This document shows, one piece after another, positions 55,463 to 63,643 of a stretch of DNA of 64,000 nt. The notes under the pieces were generated by a model, which was given only the letters and a program-made list of their open reading frames with translations, did no database searches and had not been told where the DNA came from. The first letter of the stretch is position 1. Each line of letters opens with the position of its first letter. The stretch lies in contig NZ_PSZM01000045.1 of assembly GCF_002964975.1 (NCBI RefSeq), positions 144,752-208,751 of the forward strand, given 5' to 3'. The translations under genes and the position numbers were made by a program. The stretch is from Apibacter adventoris (GTDB lineage: Bacteria > Bacteroidota > Bacteroidia > Flavobacteriales > Weeksellaceae).

Positions 55463-55642
55463 ATTTCCTTAATTGGTAAATTAATATTTATTTTTAGTAT
55501 TTAAGCTCTTAATTAATAAAATTTTTTTACATCAGACAAATACCTTATTTTATTTAAAAATATAATATAATTGAAAATAATTTTATATTATTTTAAATTT
55601 CAAAATATTATTTTTATATTTATAAAATTAAAATATATTGTT

Positions 55643-55804
55643 ATGAGTGAAAATCTAAAATGGGAATTTTATCAAGATTCTAAAGGAGAGTGGAGATGGA
55701 GATCAATTGCCAGCAATGGCAAAATTGTTGCAGCTTCAAGTGAAGGTTTTTCGTCAAAAGTTAACGCCATCAATAATGCAAAATTTTCAGGATATAAAGG
55801 GTAA
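55643..55804 (+). CDS. YegP/DUF1508 family small protein
   Basis: The protein has 53 residues from the ATG at 55643; an upstream in-frame open stretch beginning at 55571 has a poor composition and is unlikely to be coding. The sequence LKWEFYQDSKGEWRWRSIASNGKIVAASSEGFSSKVNAINNAK is the single DUF1508 repeat (GEWRWR, NGKIVA-SSEGF). Its function is not known; relatives are small cytosolic proteins. It is monocistronic with a terminator downstream. Confidence 0.85.
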   Translation: MSENLKWEFYQDSKGEWRWRSIASNGKIVAASSEGFSSKVNAINNAKFSGYKG

Positions 55805-55890
55805 TTCTATTATCTTTTACTATTCTTTCATTATCTCTAATATTTTTTTACATTAAATATGTCTCCATAATTTAGTAATCATTTTTAGTA

Positions 55891-55929
55891 AAATATTTCT
55901 TATTGTTTTCTTAACAATAAGAAATATTT
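55891..55929. terminator. bidirectional AT-rich terminator
   Basis: A 17-bp inverted repeat (AAATATTTCTTATTGTT / AACAATAAGAAATATTT) has a 5-base loop. It lies between the convergent DUF1508 and DUF763 genes. Confidence 0.65.
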
Positions 55930-55996
55930 TTACGCTTTTTGTATGTAGTACATTTTTTTATATAAATTATAATAGTTTATAATTTCTATTATATAC

Positions 55997-57259
55997 TTAG
56001 TCAAAAAGACTTAATTGATTTGTATCTATATTTTTTAATTTATTTCCAGGTTTAAATCCTGATTTAGTAATTATTTTTGAAGTATCTGAATTTTTAATCG
56101 CATCCCCTAAAACAGTTTTACCTCCATACTTCCATGAATTTTTTCTTTCTTTCTCTATCCAATCCTGCAACTTATAATCAGGAATAAAATCTTTCTCTAT
56201 ATTCATTGATATTTTAGAAAGATTTTTTAGCGCTTCGTATTTATCTTTTTCTCCTAATTTTGCCAGATGTAAAGCTTTATCGAAAATTTCAATAGTTTCA
56301 TCATACACCCGTGTAGGCACAGGAAAAGGGTGTCCGTCTTTACCACCATGGGCAAAAGAAAAACGTGCAGGATCTGAGAAGCGGGAGGGAGTTCCATGGA
56401 TAACTTCACTGACTAAAGTTAAAGATTGTAAGGTTCTGGGACCTACACCATTTACTAATAATAAAGATTCTATATCTTGAATGTTTGTTTCATGTGCTAA
56501 TACTAAGGTAGCTCCTAGCCTTTTCAAGTTTACATCTTTTTCTAATACTTCATGGTGCTTGGGCATAATAAGAGATATTTCCCTCATTAATTTATCCGGA
56601 TTTTCTTTAGTTAATTCTAAAATTCCTTGTTTGGTTGAATTAGCTTTTATATCTGTAAGATTCAAAATTTCCCCTTGATTTTTGCCATAAACAAAGGTAT
56701 GAGGTTGCTCTGTAAAAGATTTTACTGAAGATGATAACCAATGATATCTCCTTGCCATTTTTTCAAAAGGATTCATTCCCTGCTGAATTACTGCCCAATC
56801 TCCTTCCTGGGTTACTATAAATGAATGTAAATATATTTGGAAACCATCTTGAACAGCTGTATTATCTACCTTGGCTACCAAACGACTATTTTTTACTAAA
56901 TCTTCACCATTCAATCCTGTTTTATAAGCTATATCTAGAAGTTCTGAGGGTGTATTGCGTGATGATTTTCCTCTTCCTCCGCAGATATAAACTCCTAATT
57001 CAGAAGATCTCTGATTTACCGATTTTTTTAATGCATTCATCACAGAAGTGGTTATCCCTGAAGAATGCCAATCCATTCCCAGCACACAACCCAAAGATTG
57101 GAACCAAAATGGATCACTTAATTTTTTCAGTAATGCCTTTCTTCCATATTCCTGGACAATAGCCTCTACAATTGCTCCTCCTAGCAAACTCATTCTTTTT
57201 GCCAACCAAATTGGAACTGTTCCATAATGTAAAGGCAAATCTGCATATCCTTTCTTCAT
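55997..57259 (-). CDS. DUF763 family protein
   Basis: The 420-residue protein matches the DUF763 pattern, starting KKGYADLPLHYGTVPIWLAKRMSLLGGAIVEAIVQEYG. GMDWHSSGITTSVMNALK is near 62-79 and YICGGRGKSSRNTP near 91-104. A helix-hairpin-helix-like LLLVNGVGPRTLQSLTLVSEVIHG is near 267-290, followed by PARFSFAHGGKDGHPFPVPTRVYDETI. The helix-hairpin-helix suggests nucleic-acid binding, and the GGRGK and His/Asp-rich motifs suggest an enzyme active site. The function is not established. No partner genes are adjacent. Confidence 0.8.
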   Translation of the reverse strand: MKKGYADLPLHYGTVPIWLAKRMSLLGGAIVEAIVQEYGRKALLKKLSDPFWFQSLGCVLGMDWHSSGITTSVMNALKKSVNQRSSELGVYICGGRGKSSRNTPSELLDIAYKTGLNGEDLVKNSRLVAKVDNTAVQDGFQIYLHSFIVTQEGDWAVIQQGMNPFEKMARRYHWLSSSVKSFTEQPHTFVYGKNQGEILNLTDIKANSTKQGILELTKENPDKLMREISLIMPKHHEVLEKDVNLKRLGATLVLAHETNIQDIESLLLVNGVGPRTLQSLTLVSEVIHGTPSRFSDPARFSFAHGGKDGHPFPVPTRVYDETIEIFDKALHLAKLGEKDKYEALKNLSKISMNIEKDFIPDYKLQDWIEKERKNSWKYGGKTVLGDAIKNSDTSKIITKSGFKPGNKLKNIDTNQLSLFD

Positions 57260-57438
57260 TATGTAAAGTTACGCAAATGCTCTTGAAATTATAACTATTA
57301 ATAAGGAAAATAAATATATGTATGCATCTAATAATCTAAACATTAATTATGGAAAAATATTTACTTTATAACTAAGATCATATGCTATGTAGATATTTTG
57401 CAAACGTATGGTAGATATTTTGTAGACACTTGTATAAG

Positions 57439-57470
57439 GATCATAAAGCAGTGTAATTTCTATTTTTGAA
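57439..57470 (+). other. degenerate copy of the small RNA core in the leader of a lipoprotein gene
   Basis: The sequence CATAAAGCAGTG here differs at one base from CATAAGGCAGTG of the small RNA units, and AATTTCTA follows where the units have AATTTTCATA. A TGG-N9-TTG sequence with the same 12-base G spacing lies upstream (57409-57423) but fits the consensus poorly. No terminator follows; the leader runs into the gene at 57505. It may be chance. Confidence 0.25.
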
Positions 57471-57504
57471 ATCAATTTAAAATAACCGAAAATTTATTGA
57501 AATT

Positions 57505-57822
57505 ATGAAAAAAAATTACATGATCTTATTCCTTACTTTATTTCCTCTACTATTTTTTTCCTGCGATACGGTAAATTCTATTACGAGCTCTGTAAGAAGC
57601 ACAGCCAACAGTATATCCAATACAGCTAATCAAACAACTAAAACTATTGAAGATACTCAATCAGCTATTAATGATGTAAAGAAGACTTCTGAAAAAGCTC
57701 AGAATACTACTAAGAAAAAAATAATAAGTAAGGTAAAAACTTATTTCACTTATCTTAAAAAAATAAATCCTTTCTCTGTAAATGGGATAAGGATTTATTT
57801 TATCGTGGTAATTCAAATTTAG
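57505..57822 (+). CDS. small helical lipoprotein, probably frameshifted at its 3' end
   Basis: The ORF encodes 105 residues, with a lipobox LLFFSC (Cys at 20) and then a Ser/Thr/Asn-rich helical stretch (NSITSSVRSTANSISNTANQTTKTIEDTQSAINDVKKTSEKAQNTTKK). The last 35 residues differ in character (YFTYLKKINPFSVNGIRIYFIVVIQI), and the DNA encoding them is a terminator-like inverted repeat. With one more A in the A7 tract at 57715-57721, the frame would end at TAA 57729-57731 after KKKNNK. The natural protein is therefore probably about 74 residues. The function is unknown. Confidence 0.6.
   Translation: MKKNYMILFLTLFPLLFFSCDTVNSITSSVRSTANSISNTANQTTKTIEDTQSAINDVKKTSEKAQNTTKKKIISKVKTYFTYLKKINPFSVNGIRIYFIVVIQI
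57760..57801 (+). terminator. AT-rich inverted repeat inside the 3' end of the lipoprotein ORF
   Basis: AAAATAAATCCTT (57760-57772) pairs with AAGGATTTATTTT (57789-57801) around a 16-base loop. A terminator within a coding frame is unexpected and supports the view that the ORF end is an artefact of a frameshift. Confidence 0.55.
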
Positions 57823-57986
57823 TTATATAATGAAAATCGGTTTTTACCTCTTTTATTCTCCATATAAGCTTTATTGGTTTTTGTAATCTCAAATAGCTAT
57901 TTTTTAGAAATTATATTCTTTTTCCTGAGCAGAAAAATTAAATTTTACAATGAACACAAATAGCAATAATAAGATCTTCTTTTCAT
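57819..57986 (-). pseudogene. possible remnant of a small secreted-protein gene
   Basis: On the minus strand, an ATG at 57986 followed by one missing A would give MKKKILLLLFVF then IVKFNFSAQEKEYNF, a convincing signal peptide, ending in an early stop. Further down, another frame reads FEITKTNKAYMENKRGKNRFSLYN to a stop at 57821-57819. The pieces could be one short gene with two frameshifts. The evidence is weak and based only on composition. Confidence 0.3.
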
Positions 57987-57989
57987 AAT

Positions 57990-58162
57990 ATATCAATAGC
58001 TTTAATAATAATTCAGGCAACCTAACATTATCTATTTACTTAAAACTTAAAAGATTTTTTTTTAATATACTAGTAATTTAAAATTAAAAAAAACAATTAT
58101 CTTTTTAATAGATATAAAGATTGAGTAAAGTATAAGAATACTACCTGACAAGCACTTAAAAA
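57990..58162. other. AT-rich spacer after the regulator gene
   Basis: This is the rest of the 340-bp gap between the lipoprotein gene and the 3' end of the minus-strand regulator gene. I see no feature in it. Confidence 0.4.
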
Positions 58163-58822
58163 TCAGTTATTTTTTATTAGTAATTTTTCGGTAACTAAAT
58201 TACTTAGCACTTCTATACGATTAGAAGAAATAATTTTCAAGGTCATACTCTTATCAAATTCTTCAATTTGAATAACTTCTAATTCTAAACCTAAAGTTAA
58301 TTTTTTGGAATTTAAATATTTTAAAAATTCTCTGGAACTATTCATTACGGCAGCAAGTAAAACTTTATCCCCTACCTTGCATTCACTAAGCTTTTTATAA
58401 TGCACCCATTCCAACTTTCCATCTACATCCGGAATAGGAGATCCGTGAGGATCAAACTTAGGGTAATCTAACAATTTATCCATTTTTTCGAAAAACTTAT
58501 CAGAGTGAACATGTTCAAGCTGTTCTGCAATTTCATGCACTTCTTCCCAGCTAAATCCCATTTTTTCCACTAAATAAATTTCGGTAAGCCTATGTTTTCT
58601 AAGAATTAATCCCGCTTCTTTTAGCCCCTTTTCTGTCAGTTTAAATGGCTTATAACTTTGATAATGAACCAATCCCTTTTCAGAGAATTTTTTCATCATG
58701 CTATTAACTGTAGGCATTTTTATGTTTAAAGACTGACTTAAAGCCAGAGTTGAAACCTCTCCTTTTTCATTGGTCAAAGTCAATAACGCTTTTAAATAGT
58801 TTTCTTCTACATAAGAGTACAT
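58163..58822 (-). CDS. DtxR/MntR-type metal-dependent transcriptional regulator
   Basis: The protein has 219 residues from the ATG at 58822; an in-frame TTG 6 bp upstream is less likely. The N-terminal winged helix is EENYLKALLTLTNEKGEVSTLALSQSLNIKMPTVNSMMKKFSEKGLVHYQ. The metal-binding and dimerisation domain includes ILRKHRLTEIYLVEKMGFSWEEVHEIAEQLEHVHSDKFFEKMDKLL with the conserved Glu/His ligands. A C-terminal FeoA/SH3-like domain (about 150-219) is present, as in IdeR-type proteins. It likely represses genes when Fe2+ or Mn2+ is plentiful. It is divergent from a TonB receptor gene whose promoter holds a matching operator. Confidence 0.9.
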   Translation of the reverse strand: MYSYVEENYLKALLTLTNEKGEVSTLALSQSLNIKMPTVNSMMKKFSEKGLVHYQSYKPFKLTEKGLKEAGLILRKHRLTEIYLVEKMGFSWEEVHEIAEQLEHVHSDKFFEKMDKLLDYPKFDPHGSPIPDVDGKLEWVHYKKLSECKVGDKVLLAAVMNSSREFLKYLNSKKLTLGLELEVIQIEEFDKSMTLKIISSNRIEVLSNLVTEKLLIKNN

Positions 58823-58876
58823 GCACAAATATAAAAATTTATTTAATAAGCAAAAATTAAAATTTAACCAAATAAA

Positions 58877-58907
58877 TTTGTTAGATAAATCTAATTTTAT
58901 AATTTTG
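58877..58907 (+). promoter_or_regulatory. TonB receptor promoter with embedded DtxR-type operator
   Basis: TTTG (58877-58880) and TAATTTTG (58900-58907) are separated by 19 bases, a full match to the Bacteroidota -33/-7 promoter. Directly between them lies TTAGATAAATCTAA (58881-58894), inverted arms TTAGAT/ATCTAA with a 2-base centre, resembling the TTAG-N6-CTAA core of DtxR/MntR sites. A repressor bound there would block the promoter. Confidence 0.65.
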
Positions 58908-58925
58908 CAAGTATAAATATTATAT

Positions 58926-60968
58926 ATGAAAAAGTATTATTGCCTTTTTGTCCTTTTAATATCAGTAAGTAATTTATTTTCTCAATCGGAAAAAGATTCT
59001 CTAGAGAATGACAGAGCTAAAAATATAGAAGATGTTGTCATTACTGGAACACTTAAAGAAGTTAGAAGATCTGATAGCCCTATACCTGTAGAAATTATTA
59101 CTCCTAAATTATTTCAAAAAAATCCTACTCCCAGTCTTTTTGATGCCGTCGGAATGGTTAACGGAGTTAAACCTCAATTAAATTGTAATGTATGTAATAC
59201 GGGAGATATACATATTAATGGAATGGAAGGCCCATATACCTTAATATTAATTGATGGGATGCCTATTGTAAGCGGACTTTCTACCGTTTACGGGCTAAGT
59301 GGTATACCCAATAGTATTGTGGAAAGAATAGAGGTGGTTAAAGGTCCTGCTGCTTCTCTTTATGGTTCTGAAGCTATGGGAGGAATTATAAATGTAATTA
59401 CAAAAAATCCAGTTAAAGCTCCCCTATTCAGTTTGGATGTTTTTAGTACTAGTTGGGGTGAAGTGAATACTGATACCTCCCTTAAATTTAAAGCAGGTAA
59501 AAAAGCCACAAGTTTATTAGGCATCAATTATTTTTATTATGATAATCCTATTGATAATAATCACGACGGATTTACCGATTTAACTATTCAAAACAGAATT
59601 TCTGTTTTTAATAAATGGAATTTTGAAAGAAAAGAAAACAGAGCTGCAAGTTTAGGATTACGCTGGGTCAATGAAGATCGTTGGGGAGGTGAAATGAATT
59701 GGAATAAAAAATTCAGAGGAAGTGATGAAGTATATGGTGAAAGTATTTATACTAAAAGAATTGAAATTATAGGTGCTTATCAACTTCCTTTAAAAGAAAA
59801 AATTTACACTCAGTTTTCTTATAATTGGCATGACCAAAACTCCTGGTATGGAGCAACTCCTTACAAAGCTACCCAACAAGTTGCCTTTATACAGACTTAT
59901 TGGGATAAAACCATCAAAGACCATAATATTTTGCTTGGGGCTTCTTTCCGGTTTACTCATTATGATGATAATACTCCGGCTACTGCTTCTTCTGACGGAC
60001 TTCGTAACGATCCTGCCGAAACGCCTCTTCCGGGTGCTTTTATTCAGGATGAATGGAAAATAAATACTCAAAACAAATTATTATTGGGATACAGATATGA
60101 TCATGATAAAAACCACGGTAACATTCACTCTCCAAGAATAGCTTATAAATTTTCGCCAAATACTAACAATACACTTAGAGCTAGTTTTGGAACAGGATTC
60201 AGAGTTGTTAATATTTTTACAGAAGATCATGCGGCTCTTACCGGAGCCAGAGAAGTGATTATTACTCACTCTTTAAAACCTGAAAAATCATATAACGGAA
60301 ATTTAAATTATGTTCTTAAGATTCCTACTTCCGATTTACTTATGAATTTTGATGTTACCGGGTTTTATTCTTATTTCACCAATAAAATTGTAGGAGATTT
60401 TGATACAAACCCTAAACAGATTATTTATGATAATTTAGACGGTCATGCTATTTCTCAGGGAATATCGTTAAATGCAGATCTTACTTTTAATTTTCCTCTT
60501 AAATTACTTGCAGGAATCACATACATGGATGTATACCTGAAAGAGAAAGATGAAAACTATATTAACCGTAAAGTACGACAACTCCATGCTCCAAAATGGT
60601 CCGGTACCTTTGTAGCTACTTATACATTCCCAAAAAATGTTATTATTGATTTTACCGGTCAATGGAACGGTCCAATGCGTTTACCTATAGAACCCAATGA
60701 TTATCGAGATGAAAATTCTCCTTGGTTTTGTATAGCTAATATACAAGTTACTAAGAAATTCGATAATGGAATTGAAGTGTATGGAGGATTAAAAAATCTA
60801 TTTAATTTTATTCCTAAAAATCCTTTAATGCGTCCTTTTGACCCATTTGATAAAAATGTTGACGATCCTGTGAATAATCCTAACGGATATACTTTTGATA
60901 CATCTTATAATTATGCTTCATTACAGGGAATTCATGGTTTTTTAGGCCTAAGGTATAATTTATTTTAA
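58926..60968 (+). CDS. TonB-dependent receptor under probable iron/manganese control
   Basis: This 680-residue outer-membrane receptor has a signal peptide ending near residue 20 (SNLFSQ). A TonB-box-like segment EDVVITGT is near 36-43. The plug (about 55-160) has CNVCNTGDIHINGMEGPYTLILIDGMPIVSGLSTVYGLSGIP and IERIEVVKGPAASLYGSEAMGGIINVITKNP. The barrel ends GFLGLRYNLF. The plug is complete and similar to colicin I/heme/siderophore receptors. The Cys pair CNVC is typical of a Bacteroidota subgroup. The metal-regulator gene is divergent and a thioredoxin-like gene follows 27 bp downstream. It probably imports heme or another iron or metal compound; the ligand is unknown. Confidence 0.88.
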   Translation: MKKYYCLFVLLISVSNLFSQSEKDSLENDRAKNIEDVVITGTLKEVRRSDSPIPVEIITPKLFQKNPTPSLFDAVGMVNGVKPQLNCNVCNTGDIHINGMEGPYTLILIDGMPIVSGLSTVYGLSGIPNSIVERIEVVKGPAASLYGSEAMGGIINVITKNPVKAPLFSLDVFSTSWGEVNTDTSLKFKAGKKATSLLGINYFYYDNPIDNNHDGFTDLTIQNRISVFNKWNFERKENRAASLGLRWVNEDRWGGEMNWNKKFRGSDEVYGESIYTKRIEIIGAYQLPLKEKIYTQFSYNWHDQNSWYGATPYKATQQVAFIQTYWDKTIKDHNILLGASFRFTHYDDNTPATASSDGLRNDPAETPLPGAFIQDEWKINTQNKLLLGYRYDHDKNHGNIHSPRIAYKFSPNTNNTLRASFGTGFRVVNIFTEDHAALTGAREVIITHSLKPEKSYNGNLNYVLKIPTSDLLMNFDVTGFYSYFTNKIVGDFDTNPKQIIYDNLDGHAISQGISLNADLTFNFPLKLLAGITYMDVYLKEKDENYINRKVRQLHAPKWSGTFVATYTFPKNVIIDFTGQWNGPMRLPIEPNDYRDENSPWFCIANIQVTKKFDNGIEVYGGLKNLFNFIPKNPLMRPFDPFDKNVDDPVNNPNGYTFDTSYNYASLQGIHGFLGLRYNLF

Positions 60969-60995
60969 GATTAGATTATTATAATATAGAAAAAC

Positions 60996-61517
60996 ATGTA
61001 CAGAAAAAAATATATGCTTAAACACTTATACTTTTCTTTATTTCCTATACACTATTTTTTTTTAAAAAATTTTGGTAAGTTTCTGTGCATGTTTTTCTTT
61101 TTTTTAAACGGTTTTTTGTTTTCACAAATTTCTTTTAATAATTTATCGGAAAACATGAAAAAAAATCCAAAACCTATTGTACTATATATAGATTCTGATT
61201 ATTGTGCTTATTGCTCCATACAACAAAAACAATTAAGTAAAGATAAAAAAGTTCAAGATATCCTTTCTCATAACTTTTATTTTGTAAAAATTAATTCTGA
61301 ACAAAAATCTCAGATAGTTTTCGATCATCAGGTTTATGAATATAATACAAAAGCCGAAGCTCATCAACTAGCCTGCTTATATGCTTTGGAAAATGGAAAA
61401 ATAGCAACTCCTACCTGGGTGATTTTCTCTAAAGAATATATTCCTATTTTTAAATATAACGGATTAATTAATGTAAAAGATTTACAAGTACTCCTAGAAA
61501 ATTTCTCAGAAAAATAA
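60996..61517 (+). CDS. secreted thioredoxin-fold protein (CAYC)
   Basis: The 173-residue protein has a long N-terminus with a hydrophobic stretch (about 28-44, KFLCMFFFFLNGFLFSQ), so it is exported or membrane-anchored. An alternative start is the Met at residue 7. The thioredoxin fold follows: PIVLYIDSDYCAYCSIQQKQL with the redox motif CAYC (about 68-71), and the cis-Pro in IATPTWVIF. It follows the TonB receptor gene by 27 bp, so the two form an operon. It may reduce or isomerise disulfides in the periplasm, possibly the Cys pair in the receptor plug. This link is inferred from context only. Confidence 0.85.
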   Translation: MYRKKYMLKHLYFSLFPIHYFFLKNFGKFLCMFFFFLNGFLFSQISFNNLSENMKKNPKPIVLYIDSDYCAYCSIQQKQLSKDKKVQDILSHNFYFVKINSEQKSQIVFDHQVYEYNTKAEAHQLACLYALENGKIATPTWVIFSKEYIPIFKYNGLINVKDLQVLLENFSEK

Positions 61518-61582
61518 TTCTCTTACTTTCTCATAATTACTTTCCCTTCTTTTTCTAAGGATATGAGTAAATAAATTTTCCA

Positions 61583-61893
61583 CTATCTACGGTTTACTAA
61601 AGTCTTATTATTAGCAATTATTTCGGAAAATTTTGGATTATTAGTAACATCTTTCATATAAACCAGATTTTGCTTTTTGTTTTCTCTACCCACCGTCTGT
61701 TCTATATCCTGTTGGCTTTGAGGAGCAGGTTTTGTTCGTATAAGAAAGGTACTACATGGAAGAGTTTTGGGGTTATCTGAACAAACTGTTAACTAGGATT
61801 TGGTAAACCTCTAGTAGCCGGTAGCCCATCTACTGATACCGCTATAAAACACTTAGGATCAGATATTTTCCCATGATTTATTTCTTTATATTC
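61583..61893 (-). pseudogene. decayed gene of unknown function
   Basis: On the minus strand one frame reads EYKEINHGKISDPKCF, IAVSVDGLPATRGLPNPS and then stops at 61791-61789. A second frame takes over at about 61792 with LTVCSDNPKTLPCSTFLIRT, KPAPQSQQDIEQTVGRENKK, QNLVYMKDVTNNPKFSEIIA and NNKTLVNRR, ending at TAG 61585-61583. Both pieces have protein-like composition, and together they form the end of one protein with a frameshift near 61790. The 5' part is missing, cut off at the border of the lipoprotein repeat array. I do not recognise the family. Confidence 0.55.
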
Positions 61894-61931
61894 TTAACTT
61901 TTTTATTTTTATTATATTCCTCTGTAAAATA

Positions 61932-62756
61932 CTATTTCTCATACAATTCATAAGAGATTTTCAAATATTCCAACTCTCCTTCACTATAACGCAAAGTTAT
62001 ATAATACCAATAGTCCTGATTGGGACATATAGAGCTATGATCTTTTTGTTCGCGGAACTCTCCGGTTTTTATAGTGGTAGAGCCGGAATCCCAGCTCCAG
62101 TCGCCATCGTTATCCCAGTATCCCATTTTTTCAAGACCTTTTATTTTTGACCTCTCTTTATTTACTTCCTCTAAACTCATTCCTGATTTAACCGGTGCTC
62201 CCTGTAAATTGACTGTTTGGGTATAGGGGGTAAAAGGATAGATATAATCAGGTTTCTTTTTTAGCATTTTTTCTCTAGATTGATCCAATTCTTCCTGAGT
62301 ATATGGTTTATTTCTTATTGTACTTTTTAGAAGAGATTCCTCCTCCTCTTTACTTAAAATGTAATATTCATTCCATGCAAATTGCAATTTTCCCGCTTGT
62401 CCTACCTTACTATCCAGATTGACAAAGAAAATATATAGTTGATCACATTTTCTTTTTTCTTTATCTACATTTGTTTCATATGCAGTTATACATGAGTTAA
62501 AGATAGCGACTCCTAATGAATCCCAAATATAGGTATGTTCATTAAAATTACGAGAATAAGGTCCAAATAGTTCTACCCATGCATCCAAGGGTTTCCCTAA
62601 AGGAAGCTCCTTTCCTTTATAGGTTATTTGGCAGGGAGTAATAGCAAACTCTGTATCTTCTGTTTTCATGATAAGTGCATCTTTTTTGGGCTGGCACTGT
62701 ACAAAAAACGAGCTACTCATGCTTAGATTCAGCAGTATAAATAAGAGATTTTTCAT
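61932..62756 (-). CDS. tandem-array lipoprotein, copy A
   Basis: The 274-residue protein has a lipoprotein signal with the Cys at about residue 21 (SSFFVQC). The family was not recognised with certainty. The N-terminal constant part includes FAITPCQITYKGKELPLGKPLDAW, and a variable segment follows (WVELFGPYSRNFNEHTYIWDSLGVAIFNSCITAYETNVDKEKRKCDQ). The C-terminal constant part includes LYIFFVNLDSKVGQAGKLQF, MLKKKPDYIYPFTPYTQTVN and DNDGDWSWDSGSTTIKTGEF. The acidic DNDGDW motif resembles a calcium loop but is not proven. Compared with copies B and C the ends are nearly identical, which indicates recent duplication or gene conversion. The function is unknown; immunity or surface variation are possible. 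Confidence 0.75.
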   Translation of the reverse strand: MKNLLFILLNLSMSSSFFVQCQPKKDALIMKTEDTEFAITPCQITYKGKELPLGKPLDAWVELFGPYSRNFNEHTYIWDSLGVAIFNSCITAYETNVDKEKRKCDQLYIFFVNLDSKVGQAGKLQFAWNEYYILSKEEEESLLKSTIRNKPYTQEELDQSREKMLKKKPDYIYPFTPYTQTVNLQGAPVKSGMSLEEVNKERSKIKGLEKMGYWDNDGDWSWDSGSTTIKTGEFREQKDHSSICPNQDYWYYITLRYSEGELEYLKISYELYEK

Positions 62757-62802
62757 TTAAAATCCTTTATCTTTATTTTTTATTATATTCCTCTGTAAAA
62801 TA

Positions 62803-63597
62803 CTATTTCTCATACAATTCATAAGAGATTTTCAAATATTCCAACTCTCCTTCACTATAACGCAAAGTTATATAATACCAATAGTCCTGATTGGGACATA
62901 TAGAGCTATGATCTTTTTGTTCGCGGAACTCTCCGGTTTTTATAGTTGTAGAGCCGGAATCCCGGCTCCAGTCGCCATCGTTATCCCAGTATCCCATTTT
63001 TTCAAGACCTTTTATTTTTGACCTCTCTTTATTTACTTCATTTAAACTCATTCCTGATTTAACCGGTGCTCCCTGTAAATTGACTGTTTGGATATAGGGG
63101 GTAAAAGGATAGATATAATCAGGTTTCTTTTTTAGCATTTTTTCTCTAGATTGATCCAACTCTTCCTGAGTATATGGTTTATTTCTTATTGTACTTTTTA
63201 GAAGAGATTCCTCCTCCTCTTTACTTAAAATGTAATATTCATTCCATACAAATTGCAATTTTCCCGCTTGTCCTACCTTACTATCCAGATTGACAAAGAA
63301 AATATATAGTTCTTTTACATATTCATGATTAGCTTCCCAGTCATTAATTGCAATTCCTAAAGAATCCCATACATATCCTCGGCCTGTATGTCTTGAATAT
63401 GTTCCTAATAATTGGATCCATGCATCCAAGGGTTTCCCTAAAGGAAGCTCCTTTCCTTTATAGGTTATTTGGCAGGGAGTAATAGCAAACTCTGTATCTT
63501 CTGTTTTCATGATAAGTGCATCTTTTTTGGGCTGGCACTGTACAAAAAACGAGCTACTCATGCTTAGATTCAGCAGTATAAATAAGAGATTTTTCAT
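62803..63597 (-). CDS. tandem-array lipoprotein, copy B
   Basis: The 264-residue protein has the same signal peptide and ends as copy A. The variable segment is shorter and different: WIQLLGTYSRHTGRGYVWDSLGIAINDWEANHEYVKE. Only a few residues in the rest differ, for example DWSRDSG instead of DWSWDSG and YIQTVN instead of YTQTVN. The pattern of constant flanks around a replaced cassette is what recombination between copies would produce. The function is unknown. Confidence 0.75.
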   Translation of the reverse strand: MKNLLFILLNLSMSSSFFVQCQPKKDALIMKTEDTEFAITPCQITYKGKELPLGKPLDAWIQLLGTYSRHTGRGYVWDSLGIAINDWEANHEYVKELYIFFVNLDSKVGQAGKLQFVWNEYYILSKEEEESLLKSTIRNKPYTQEELDQSREKMLKKKPDYIYPFTPYIQTVNLQGAPVKSGMSLNEVNKERSKIKGLEKMGYWDNDGDWSRDSGSTTIKTGEFREQKDHSSICPNQDYWYYITLRYSEGELEYLKISYELYEK

Positions 63598-63643
63598 TTA
63601 AAATCCTTTATCTTTATTTTTTATTATATTCCTCTGTAAAATA

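Noticed and set aside
56821..57162. 113-residue plus-strand ORF opposite the DUF763 gene
   Set aside because: It is antisense to a well-supported gene; its hydrophobic composition follows from the reverse complement.
59790..60071. 93-residue minus-strand ORF and a 77-residue plus-frame ORF inside the TonB receptor gene
   Set aside because: Both overlap an intact receptor barrel and show no independent support.
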